DNA from: Parafrigoribacterium mesophilum
GTDB taxonomy: Bacteria > Actinomycetota > Actinomycetes > Actinomycetales > Microbacteriaceae
NCBI RefSeq assembly: GCF_039652555.1
Contig: NZ_JBDJAF010000001.1
Span: forward strand, 992,001-1,056,000
Direction of reading: 5' to 3'
DNA: 64,000 nt
The notes beneath the pieces were generated by a model. It was not told the origin of the DNA. It saw only the letters and a list, made by a program, of their open reading frames with translations, and made no database searches. A program made the position numbers and the translations under genes. The first letter of the stretch is position 1. Each line of letters starts with the position of its first letter. Positions 44,262-51,543 of the stretch are shown piece after piece.

Positions 44262-45301
44262 CCTTTCCCCGCGCGCTGCCGGCGCCGCCATATCTCGATC
44301 CTCGGGAGGCACCGTCGCTGCGGTGGGGCATCCTTGGCCCCGGTCTCATCGCGGCGGACTTCGTTGCAGCCCTTCTCGCGCACACAAATCAGGAGGTCGT
44401 TGCCGTCGGCTCCCGGAGCCTGGATCGGGCACGGTCGTTCGCCGGGCGATTCGGCCTCGACCGAGCGCATGCCTCTTACGCCGACCTCGTGATGGACCCC
44501 GAAGTCGATGCGATCTATGTCGCGACGCCGATGAGCGAGCATTACGACCAGACACTGCTCTGCATCGAGGCGGGCAAAGCGACTCTGGTCGAGAAATCTT
44601 TCATGCGCACGGCGACCGAAGCGCGCGAGGTGCAGCGAAAGGCGACGGATGCGGGAGTCTTCGTCATGGAAGCCATGAAGACGCGATACCTCCCGCAGCT
44701 TCAGATTATCGACCAGCTGATATGTGACGGCGTGCTCGGGGACATCGACAGCGTCGTGGCGCAGTACTGCGTTGTCACGCCGTATCAACCACTCCATCGC
44801 CTGTTCAATCCGCTGTTGGGTGGCGGCGTTGTTCTCGACATCGGGGTGTACCCCCTCTCACTTGCCGCCATGCTTCTCGGAGAGTTCTCCAGCGTGCAGG
44901 CCTCTGGCACACTGGCGCCGTCAGGTGTCGAGGATTCTGTATCCGCAGTACTCACGACATCGTCGGGGTCACGCGCCATGCTCAATGCCAGCTGGCGAGG
45001 CGAGGCTGCGATCCGGGCGGACATCAATGGAAGCCTGAACCGAATCGAGCTGGGAGAGCCTTTTCACAATCCGGCACCACTGCGCCTTGTCTCCCCCGAC
45101 GGTCGGCAGTGTCTTGAATGGAACGACCAGCGGTTCCCCGGCCGTGAAGGCATGGTGTTCCAGGCCGCGGCGATGGCCCGATATCTCGACGCCGGGCTAA
45201 CCGAGTCCCCACTCCAGAGCCTCACCGACAGTGTGATGGTGATGACAGTGCTGGATGAACTTCGCCGTCAAGTCGGTGCTCAGTTCGATGATGAACTGTG
45301 A
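44258..45301 (+). CDS. Gfo/Idh/MocA-family oxidoreductase
   Basis: 347 residues, dihydrodiol-dehydrogenase-like branch. WGILGPGLIAADFVAAL Rossmann motif (about 23-39), VEKSFMRTATEAREV (EKS in place of the common EKP), VMEAMKTRYLPQ, and GGGVVLDIGVYPLSLAAMLLG with the DIGVYP motif of that branch. Different from the 29780/33175 pair. It starts inside the stop of a decayed upstream frame and is followed by gene debris, so its original operon has been broken; it is itself intact. Confidence 0.86.
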   Translation: MTFPRALPAPPYLDPREAPSLRWGILGPGLIAADFVAALLAHTNQEVVAVGSRSLDRARSFAGRFGLDRAHASYADLVMDPEVDAIYVATPMSEHYDQTLLCIEAGKATLVEKSFMRTATEAREVQRKATDAGVFVMEAMKTRYLPQLQIIDQLICDGVLGDIDSVVAQYCVVTPYQPLHRLFNPLLGGGVVLDIGVYPLSLAAMLLGEFSSVQASGTLAPSGVEDSVSAVLTTSSGSRAMLNASWRGEAAIRADINGSLNRIELGEPFHNPAPLRLVSPDGRQCLEWNDQRFPGREGMVFQAAAMARYLDAGLTESPLQSLTDSVMVMTVLDELRRQVGAQFDDEL

Positions 45302-45317
45302 TTCAACTGGGGAAAGC

Positions 45318-45443
45318 CGTATCACCACCATCCGCCAGGTTGCGACTGCCGCCGAGTCTCAGTCGGCAAGGCTTCAACCGATCGGCTACCCGACGCTCAT
45401 TACCGAGCAGCTGATCGACTACGTGCGCAGCGCCGTCCCCCAC
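45318..45443 (+). pseudogene. Fused debris: LacI N-terminus plus internal manD piece
   Basis: TTIRQVATAA at about 45320-45350 matches the first residues of the LacI regulator at 46031 (TTIRQVAAAA). About 30 bases later IGYPTLITEQLIDYVRSAV (45381-45443) matches the manD stretch EQLIDYVRSAV at 24175-25416, with the segment between the IG and the EQL partly deleted. No start, and the two pieces come from different genes. Confidence 0.65.
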
Positions 45444-45454
45444 TCAGAACGACG

Positions 45455-45633
45455 CTCGACTTCTGGGTCACGCTGCGCGGATTCACGGTTTGCTACGACA
45501 GGCCGAAGGAGGGCTTCGCTATCTCACGCTCGGAACAGCGCACGTCATGCTCGAGCAGATTGGCGTTGGCCGGAACTGGATTCCCGACGTCCTCGAGAAG
45601 CCGCTCGGCCGCGGAGTGAACTTCGAAATCACT
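45455..45633 (+). pseudogene. Frameshifted bleomycin-resistance-like VOC fragment
   Basis: LDFWVTLRGFTVCYDRP in frame from 45455, then after a one-base shift near 45520 LTLGTAHVMLEQIGVGRNW and PLGRGVNFEI to 45633. This follows the bleomycin resistance protein pattern (single VOC domain). It is inserted between the two manD pieces. Broken by the frameshift and lacking both ends. Confidence 0.6.
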
Positions 45634-45638
45634 GTGCC

Positions 45639-45881
45639 GCCGCCCTGCACCTGGACATCGCGATCAACAACTTCGGTATCCAGGAGTACATGAAGCACTC
45701 CAACGACACCCTTGAGGTATTCCGCACCAGCTATACGTTTGAGGCCGGGCTGCTCCACCCCGGCGACAACCCCGGCCTCGGCGTCGAGTACGACGAAGAG
45801 CTGGCGGCCTCGTTCAAGTACACGCCCGCCTACCTGCCGGTCAACCGCCTGCTCATCGACGGCTCCATGCGCGACTGGTAG
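45639..45881 (+). pseudogene. C-terminal piece of a second mannonate dehydratase
   Basis: Last 80 codons of a ManD: ALHLDIAINNFGIQEYMKH, LLHPGDNPGLGVEYDEEL, AYLPVNRLLIDGSMRDW and a stop at 45879-45881. It matches the C-terminus of the intact ManD at 24175-25416 nearly block for block but is clearly diverged, so it comes from a separate copy. Together with the piece at 45381 it marks a manD that stood upstream of the lacI-aldolase-kdgK operon. Confidence 0.75.
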
Positions 45882-45995
45882 GTCCGCCGGCTTCTCGGTT
45901 GTCTCTGCGCGCCCGCTCGTCACGACCGCGCCTGCTCGCCCGTATGCGGTCGTGACAAACGGGCGCGGCCGGCACCCGGCACTGGGTTACACTGT

Positions 45996-46013
45996 GATGT
46001 AACCGGTTTCATT
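45996..46013. promoter_or_regulatory. LacI-type operator I before lacI-3
   Basis: GATGTAACC|GGTTTCATT with perfect core AACCGGTT; arms match at 7 of 9. It ends 17 bases before the ATG of lacI-3, overlapping the expected transcription start downstream of TACACT (45988-45993). It differs from A-D at the outer positions and probably binds LacI-3 itself. Confidence 0.55.
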
Positions 46014-46030
46014 GCGACAGGGGCGGTGAC

Positions 46031-47041
46031 ATGACGACGATCCGGCAGGTGGCCGCGGCCGCCGGCGTATCTGTCGCCACCGCATCCCGGGCGCTCAGCG
46101 GATCGCCCTCGGTGATCGAACCGACCAGGCAGCGCGTGCTCGACGTCGCTGCCGAACTCGACTTCACGGTGAGCCGCCTGGCCCGGAGCCTTGTCACCGG
46201 GTCGACCGGCAACGTGGGAGTGATCCTCCCCGACGTGACGAATCCGTTCTACTCGTCATTCCTCGCTGAATTGGAGTCTGGGCTCGACGTCCGTGACATC
46301 GGTCTCCTGGTGGGCGACTCCCACGAAGACCCGGCACGGGAACTCGGTATCGTTCGGCGGATGACGAGCCAGGTAGACGCGCTTGTCCTGGCCTCAAGCC
46401 GGCTCGACGACGACAGCATCATCGCGGCAGCGGCACGGATGCCGGTCGTGCTCGCCAATTGCGCGCTCGCACCCCAGACGCCGCTGCCCGAGAAGCTGCA
46501 CCAGGTGGTGGTGGACATCGACCGAGGCTTCACCGACGCCGTACGACACCTGCACTCACTGGGCCATACCAGCCTGGTCTACCTGGATGGCCCCGTCCGC
46601 TCGTGGTCCGGCCGGCACAAGCGGGCGGTCCTCGATCGAGCATGCCAGTCGATGGGGATGCGCGTGACCACCGTCGGCACTGACACGCCGGACTTCGCCG
46701 CAGGCTGGCAGGCGGCATCCGGTATCGACACGCGAGTGGTGACCGCGGTCATCGCGTTCAACGACGAGGTCGCCCTCGGGGCGCTCTGCGCACTGCGCGA
46801 GTCGGGCATCGACGTGCCGCGACAGGTCAGCGTCATCGGATGCGACGACTCGCTGCCCGACGGTCTGGCGTGGCCGAGCCTCACCACCGTGGACAGTTCG
46901 TCGCGCGCACTCGGCGCCCTGGCCGCCGCCGCGATCCTCGGCACGGCACCCAGCCGCACCGCACACGTTCCCACCCACCTCGTCGTACGACACTCGACAT
47001 CCGTCGCGCGACATCCATCACCGAAGGAGCCGACTCCATGA
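46031..47041 (+). CDS. LacI-family regulator 3
   Basis: 336-residue repressor: HTH TTIRQVAAAAGVSVATASRAL, hinge region FTVSRLARSL, sensor domain VGVILPDVTNPFYSSFLAELE and VSVIGCDDSLPDGLAWPSL. First gene of a three-gene operon with an aldolase and KDG kinase; all three overlap by 4 bases or less. Operator I in front suggests autoregulation. Likely inducer is KDG or KDPG, by analogy with KdgR-type regulation; inferred. Confidence 0.9.
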   Translation: MTTIRQVAAAAGVSVATASRALSGSPSVIEPTRQRVLDVAAELDFTVSRLARSLVTGSTGNVGVILPDVTNPFYSSFLAELESGLDVRDIGLLVGDSHEDPARELGIVRRMTSQVDALVLASSRLDDDSIIAAAARMPVVLANCALAPQTPLPEKLHQVVVDIDRGFTDAVRHLHSLGHTSLVYLDGPVRSWSGRHKRAVLDRACQSMGMRVTTVGTDTPDFAAGWQAASGIDTRVVTAVIAFNDEVALGALCALRESGIDVPRQVSVIGCDDSLPDGLAWPSLTTVDSSSRALGALAAAAILGTAPSRTAHVPTHLVVRHSTSVARHPSPKEPTP

Positions 47042-47688
47042 CCGACAGCACACGAAGCGAACCATCCCAGGCACTGTTACAGACACCGCTGATCGCGGTG
47101 CTCCGCGCGGCACGGGCCGAGGACTACGACCAGGTGGTGGCGGTGCTCGGCCAGAACGGGGTCCGCTGCGTGGAACTCACCCTCAGTACTCCGGGAACGA
47201 TCGAGCATCTACCGGACCTCATCGAACACACCGGAACTGAAGTGGAAATCGGAGTGGGCACGATCACCACCGTGGCTCAGGCGCAACGCGCGATCGACGC
47301 GGGCGCGAAATACCTGGTCACCCCGGTCACCGACCTGGACATCATCGCCCTCGCGCTCAAGCATCGGCTTCCGGTGTTCCCCGGCGGGCTCACCCCGACC
47401 GAGCTGCACTCCGCCTGGCGGGCCGGAGCCACCGCCGTCAAGATTTTCCCCGCCCAAACCGTGGGTGCGAAGTATGGATCGCATCTGCGCGGTCCGTTCC
47501 CGTACCTGAAGTTCGTGCCGTCCGGCGGAGTCGCACTGGACGATATCCCGGCATGGTTGCACGCCGGCGCTACCGCGGTGAGCCTGGGCGGTCCGCTGAT
47601 CGGCGACGCCCTCAAGGGTGGCTCGCTGCAGGGGCTGGCCGAGCGGACCAAGCGGGCGGTCGAGATCGTCCGCGAGGCAACCCGATGA
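47038..47688 (+). CDS. eda: KDPG aldolase (2-dehydro-3-deoxy-phosphogluconate aldolase)
   Basis: 216 residues, class I aldolase splitting KDPG to pyruvate and glyceraldehyde-3-phosphate. LIAVLRAARAEDYDQVVAVL, CVELTLSTPG with catalytic Glu, EIGVGTITT, KYLVTPVTDLDII, AVKIFPAQTVGAKY with the Schiff-base Lys and FVPSGGVALDDI. The ATG at 47038 has GAAGGAG upstream and overlaps the lacI-3 stop. Last step of the glucuronate route in this region; distinct from the aldolase at 14015. Confidence 0.92.
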   Translation: MTDSTRSEPSQALLQTPLIAVLRAARAEDYDQVVAVLGQNGVRCVELTLSTPGTIEHLPDLIEHTGTEVEIGVGTITTVAQAQRAIDAGAKYLVTPVTDLDIIALALKHRLPVFPGGLTPTELHSAWRAGATAVKIFPAQTVGAKYGSHLRGPFPYLKFVPSGGVALDDIPAWLHAGATAVSLGGPLIGDALKGGSLQGLAERTKRAVEIVREATR

Positions 47689-48647
47689 CATCGTCCGCGC
47701 ACCGTGGTGGTGTCGTCACGCTCGGCGAGACCATGGCGCTTGTCGCATCTACGTCGTTCGGACCGCTGCAGCACTCCCACACGATGCATCTGGGCATCGG
47801 CGGATCCGAGAGCAACGTGGCTATTGCGCTGAGCCGGCTCGGCACCGAAGTGACCTGGATCGGGAAGGTCGGCGCCGACTCCCTGGGCGACCTCGTGGTG
47901 CGGGAGATCGGCGCAGAAGGAGTACACGTTGTCGCACCACGGGACCCGGATGCGCCCACCGCACTGATGGTTAAGGAATACCGCACCAGCGTCGACACGC
48001 ACGTCTGGTACTACCGGAAGAACAACGCCGGTTCCCGGCTGCGCGCCGACGAGGTCGACCCAGACATCATCCGGAACGCGGCGCTGCTGCACGTGACAGG
48101 CATCTCGCCCGGCCTGTCAGAAACCATGGCTCACACCGTGGATGAGGCGATCCGCATTGCGAAGGACGCGGGCACGATCGTGTCGTTCGACCTCAATTTC
48201 CGTGGAAAGGTGTGGTCCCGCCAGGCCGCCCATGAGGCGTACCTGCGCATCATCCCCCAGGCCGATATCGTGTTCGCCGGCGACGACGAAGCGGCCATCG
48301 CCGTGGGGAACGCCGAGACTCCGCTTCAACTCGCGCACCGGCTGGTCGATGCCGGCGCCGGACAGGCGATCGTCAAGCTGGGGGCCCGCGGCGCGGTTGC
48401 TGTCGTGGACGGCATCGATTACGAGAGGGCGGCCGTCAAGGTTCCGGTGGTCGACACCGTCGGCGCCGGTGACGCGTTCGTCGCCGGCTATCTCGCCGAC
48501 TTACTACTCGGCGAGGATGTGCCGGCCCGGCTGACCACCGCCGTGACGGTAGGCGCCTACGCCTGCCTCACCAACGGCGACTGGGAGGGTACCCCGCGCC
48601 GGCATGAACTCGCTCTGCTCGGCGGCGTCGAACCGGTGAGCCGATAG
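47685..48647 (+). CDS. kdgK: 2-dehydro-3-deoxygluconate kinase (PfkB family)
   Basis: 320-residue ribokinase-family kinase phosphorylating KDG to KDPG. VTLGETMALVAS start, GGSESNVAIALSRLG substrate motif (about 40-54), WIGKVGADSLGDLVVREI, FDLNFRGKVWS and the catalytic DTVGAGDAFVAGYL. ATG overlaps the aldolase stop (ATGA). Supplies the aldolase just upstream; probably the only KDG/KDGal kinase in the window. Confidence 0.9.
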   Translation: MTSSAHRGGVVTLGETMALVASTSFGPLQHSHTMHLGIGGSESNVAIALSRLGTEVTWIGKVGADSLGDLVVREIGAEGVHVVAPRDPDAPTALMVKEYRTSVDTHVWYYRKNNAGSRLRADEVDPDIIRNAALLHVTGISPGLSETMAHTVDEAIRIAKDAGTIVSFDLNFRGKVWSRQAAHEAYLRIIPQADIVFAGDDEAAIAVGNAETPLQLAHRLVDAGAGQAIVKLGARGAVAVVDGIDYERAAVKVPVVDTVGAGDAFVAGYLADLLLGEDVPARLTTAVTVGAYACLTNGDWEGTPRRHELALLGGVEPVSR

Positions 48648-48723
48648 GTACGGCACTTGACAGCCCCGGCTGACCTATATCAGCTGGTTCGTCGTCGTCG
48701 TTTAAGGTGCGGGTAGCGACGAG

Positions 48724-48790
48724 CTCGACCACCGAGGCGGCACGACCACCGGGGCGGGTCGACCACCGGGGCCGCTCGAGGACCGGGCGG
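48724..48790. repeat. 17-bp tandem repeat, about four units
   Basis: Three 17-base units related to CTCGACCACCGGGGCGG start at 48724, 48741 and 48758, and a degenerate 16-base unit at 48775. The array fills most of the convergent gap between kdgK and nadE (48648-48807). The CTCGACCACCG motif is the same as in the repeat inside mfd. Confidence 0.75.
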
Positions 48791-48807
48791 CTGGACCGAG
48801 AGGCAGC

Positions 48808-49629
48808 CTACCGCCACCAAGTGTCGTAGAGGGTGGCCGGAGCGCGACGCTTGTGCTCCGTCATCAGATAGCGCGCCTCGATAGCCTCGGCAACCTCGAC
48901 CGGCACATCCTGGCCCTCGAGATAGTCGTCGATGTCCTCGTACCTCATCCCCAGGTTCTCCTCGTCGGTCTGGCCCGGGATGCCGTCGAGCAGATCGGCG
49001 GTCGGCACCTTGAGATAGAGCCGTTCGGGGGCATCCAGTTCCTGCAGGAGCGCCCGTCCCTGACGTTTGGAGAGCCCCGTGAGCGGGGTGAGGTCGACCC
49101 CGCCATCGCCGAACTTCGTATAGAAGCCAGTCACTGCTTCGGCAGCGTGGTCCGTGCCGACCACAAGCAGTCGGCGCTGGCCGGCGATCGCGTACTGGGC
49201 GATCATCCGTGCCCTGGCCTTGACGTTCCCCTTATTGAAGTCGCTCAGTGCAGCCCCGACGCCATCCAGATATTCGGCGGTGAAGCCGTCGACGGCACGT
49301 TTGATATTGAACGTCACTTCGCGCTGCGGTCGAATGAACGACAGCGCCAGCCGGGCGTCATCCTCGTCGTGCTGCCGTGAGTAGGGCAGTCGCATGGCGA
49401 CGAACTCGGCGTGGGTGCCCTCAGCCTCCAGCCGTTCGACCGCGAGCTGGCAGAGCCGGCCGGCCAGCGAGGAGTCCTGGCCGCCACTAATGCCGAGTAC
49501 AAATCCCTTTGCGCCGGTTCTCTGGGCGTATTCGGCAAGGAATTCGACCCGTAATTCGATCTCTTCCCGAGGGTTGATGTTCGCCCTGACATGCAAGTCG
49601 CGGATGATCTTTGCTTGCAATTGACGCAT
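48808..49629 (-). CDS. nadE: NH3-dependent NAD(+) synthetase
   Basis: Last step of NAD synthesis: amidation of deamido-NAD with ammonia and ATP. 273 residues, the length of the E. coli-type single-domain enzyme with no glutaminase domain. PP-loop GISGGQDSSLAG (about 46-57), MRLPYSRQHDEDDA, FNKGNVKARARMIAQYA, GTDHAAEAVTGFYTKFGDGG and LPLTGLSKRQGRALL-like block (LTPLTGLSKRQGR). Housekeeping gene with a promoter in the 49630-50022 gap, next to a gluconokinase remnant. Confidence 0.95.
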   Translation of the reverse strand: MRQLQAKIIRDLHVRANINPREEIELRVEFLAEYAQRTGAKGFVLGISGGQDSSLAGRLCQLAVERLEAEGTHAEFVAMRLPYSRQHDEDDARLALSFIRPQREVTFNIKRAVDGFTAEYLDGVGAALSDFNKGNVKARARMIAQYAIAGQRRLLVVGTDHAAEAVTGFYTKFGDGGVDLTPLTGLSKRQGRALLQELDAPERLYLKVPTADLLDGIPGQTDEENLGMRYEDIDDYLEGQDVPVEVAEAIEARYLMTEHKRRAPATLYDTWWR

Positions 49630-49671
49630 GACAGCACCCTACTGCTGCTAAGGGTCGACACGGGAGAGAGA

Positions 49672-49961
49672 GAATCGATCCGCAACGCGGAGATTGCCAG
49701 ATCGACAACCGCCACAGGCTCAAGGCTTATGTCAACCCTGACACCGTGCTCATCAGGAGCCAGCGGCTCGAGGATAGCGTATTGCGATTTGAGAAGTGCT
49801 GGCGGCATGAACTCGTGCTGTCGGAGACTAATCCGGGCAGCAACCAGTTCAATCGGGCCCTCCGGGTCGACGATGAAAAGATCGGGAACCGAATCGCGAA
49901 GAAGATCCCGGTACTTCCGCTTCAGGGCGGAGCATTCAACGATAATCCGTCCTGCTCTACC
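49672..49961 (-). pseudogene. Beheaded gluconokinase (copy 3)
   Basis: About 97 codons of a GntK C-terminal half: IIVECSALKRKYRDLLRDS, LFIVDPEGPIELVAARIS, MPPALLKSQYAILEP, VDISLEPVAVVDLAISAL. The matching first 75-80 residues, including the Walker A loop, are absent, and the frame runs on toward nadE without the usual stop, so no active kinase is expected. It is very similar to the copy at 23645. Adjacent to gnd, which would use the product of an intact GntK. Confidence 0.8.
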
Positions 49962-50022
49962 AGTATCAACTTGCCATTGCCCTACGCTGGAAGAGGCCAA
50001 AATCTCGCCGCTGGAGGAATAC

Positions 50023-51477
50023 GTGTCAGATCCCGTGCAAAGCCCTGCAAACATCGGTGTGGTCGGGATGGCCGTGATGGGCTCGAACCTCGCCAGGAAT
50101 CTGGCGAGCCGGTCCGGCAACACGGTGGCGGTGTACAACCGGTCGCCGCAGAAGACCCGGGATTTGGTAGCGGAGCATCCGGAAGCAGGATTCGTCGCGA
50201 GCGAGAGCATCGAGGACTTTGTCGCCTCACTGGCCAAACCTCGCACGGCGATCATCATGGTGAAGGCCGGAGCGGGCACCGACGCCGTGATCGAGCAGCT
50301 GTCTGAACTGTTCGAGCCCGGCGACATCATCGTGGACGGCGGCAACGCCAACTTCCACGACACCATGCGCCGCGAGAAGGAGCAGCGCGACAAGGGCATC
50401 CATTTCGTGGGTGTCGGCATCTCCGGCGGTGAGGTGGGAGCGCTCGAAGGACCCTCGATCATGCCGGGCGGGTCCGTGGAGTCGTACCGAACCCTCGGCC
50501 CGATCCTGGAGTCGATCGCCGCGGTGGCCGAGGGCGAGCCGTGCGTCACCCACATCGGCACGGATGGCGCCGGCCACTTCGTGAAGATGGTGCACAACGG
50601 CATCGAATACGCCGATATGCAGCTCATCGCCGAGTCCTATGACCTACTGCGGCACGCCGCCGGCCTCTCCCCCGCCGAGATCGCCGACGTGTTCTCGCAG
50701 TGGAACAAGGGCGAACTCGACAGCTACCTGATCGAGATCACCGCCGAGGTGCTTCGGCACACGGATGCCGAGACCGGGAAGCCGTTCGTCGACATCGTGC
50801 TCGACGCGGCCGGCAGCAAAGGTACCGGCGTCTGGACCGTTCAGAACGCGCTCGACCTTGGAGTTCCAGTGTCCGGAATCGCCGAGGCCGTGTTCGCGCG
50901 CGCTCTGTCGTCCAAGCCCGAGCAACGCGCCGCGGCGGCCAACCTCCCCGGTCCGAGCACGCCGTGGCAGGTCTCCGACCGTGATGCGTTCATCGAGGAC
51001 GTGCGACACGCGCTCTATGCGTCGAAGATCATCGCCTACTCGCAAGGCTTCGACACCATCGTCGCCGGCGCGCAGAAGTACGGCTGGGACATCAAGAAGG
51101 GCGACGTGGCGAAGATCTGGCGCGGCGGCTGCATCATCCGCGCCGTGTTCCTGAACCGCATCACCGAGGCGTACGCCGACAATCCGGATCTCGTCGCGCT
51201 CGTCACGGCGCCATATTTCACGGATGCCGTCGCCAAGGCCCAGGAATCCTGGCGCCGTGTCGTGGCGGGAGCCGCCCAAGCCGGCATCCCAACACCGGGC
51301 TTTTCCTCGTCGCTCGCCTACTACGACGGCCTCCGGGCCAAGCGTCTGCCCGCCGCCCTCGTGCAGGGCCAGCGCGACTTTTTCGGGGCGCACACCTACC
51401 AACGCGTGGATAAGGACGGCGTCTTCCACACACTCTGGAGCGGCGACGGCAGCGAATTCCAGACCGCGGCATCTTGA
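50023..51477 (+). CDS. gnd: 6-phosphogluconate dehydrogenase, decarboxylating
   Basis: 484 residues, oxidises 6-phosphogluconate to ribulose-5-phosphate with release of CO2, making NADPH. NIGVVGMAVMGSNLARNLA (about 9-27), VYNRSPQKTRD, MVKAGAGTDAVIEQL, GISGGEVGALEGPSIMPGG, MVHNGIEYADMQLIAE with the catalytic Lys just before, GSKGTGVWTVQNAL and WRGGCIIRAVFL. The GTG at 50023 has GGAGG six bases upstream. Long dimeric form. Follows the gluconokinase remnant on the opposite strand. Confidence 0.95.
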   Translation: MSDPVQSPANIGVVGMAVMGSNLARNLASRSGNTVAVYNRSPQKTRDLVAEHPEAGFVASESIEDFVASLAKPRTAIIMVKAGAGTDAVIEQLSELFEPGDIIVDGGNANFHDTMRREKEQRDKGIHFVGVGISGGEVGALEGPSIMPGGSVESYRTLGPILESIAAVAEGEPCVTHIGTDGAGHFVKMVHNGIEYADMQLIAESYDLLRHAAGLSPAEIADVFSQWNKGELDSYLIEITAEVLRHTDAETGKPFVDIVLDAAGSKGTGVWTVQNALDLGVPVSGIAEAVFARALSSKPEQRAAAANLPGPSTPWQVSDRDAFIEDVRHALYASKIIAYSQGFDTIVAGAQKYGWDIKKGDVAKIWRGGCIIRAVFLNRITEAYADNPDLVALVTAPYFTDAVAKAQESWRRVVAGAAQAGIPTPGFSSSLAYYDGLRAKRLPAALVQGQRDFFGAHTYQRVDKDGVFHTLWSGDGSEFQTAAS

Positions 51478-51543
51478 CCCTCGCCGACGCCTCGCGGTAT
51501 TCTCGGGGATACTAAGGGTCCCGAACAAACAAAGGCGTCGGCT

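Noticed and set aside
49314..50627. 437-codon minus frame covering the gntK fragment, gnd and nadE antisense
   Set aside because: Only the 49672-49961 part shows homology; the rest is shadow of gnd and nadE.
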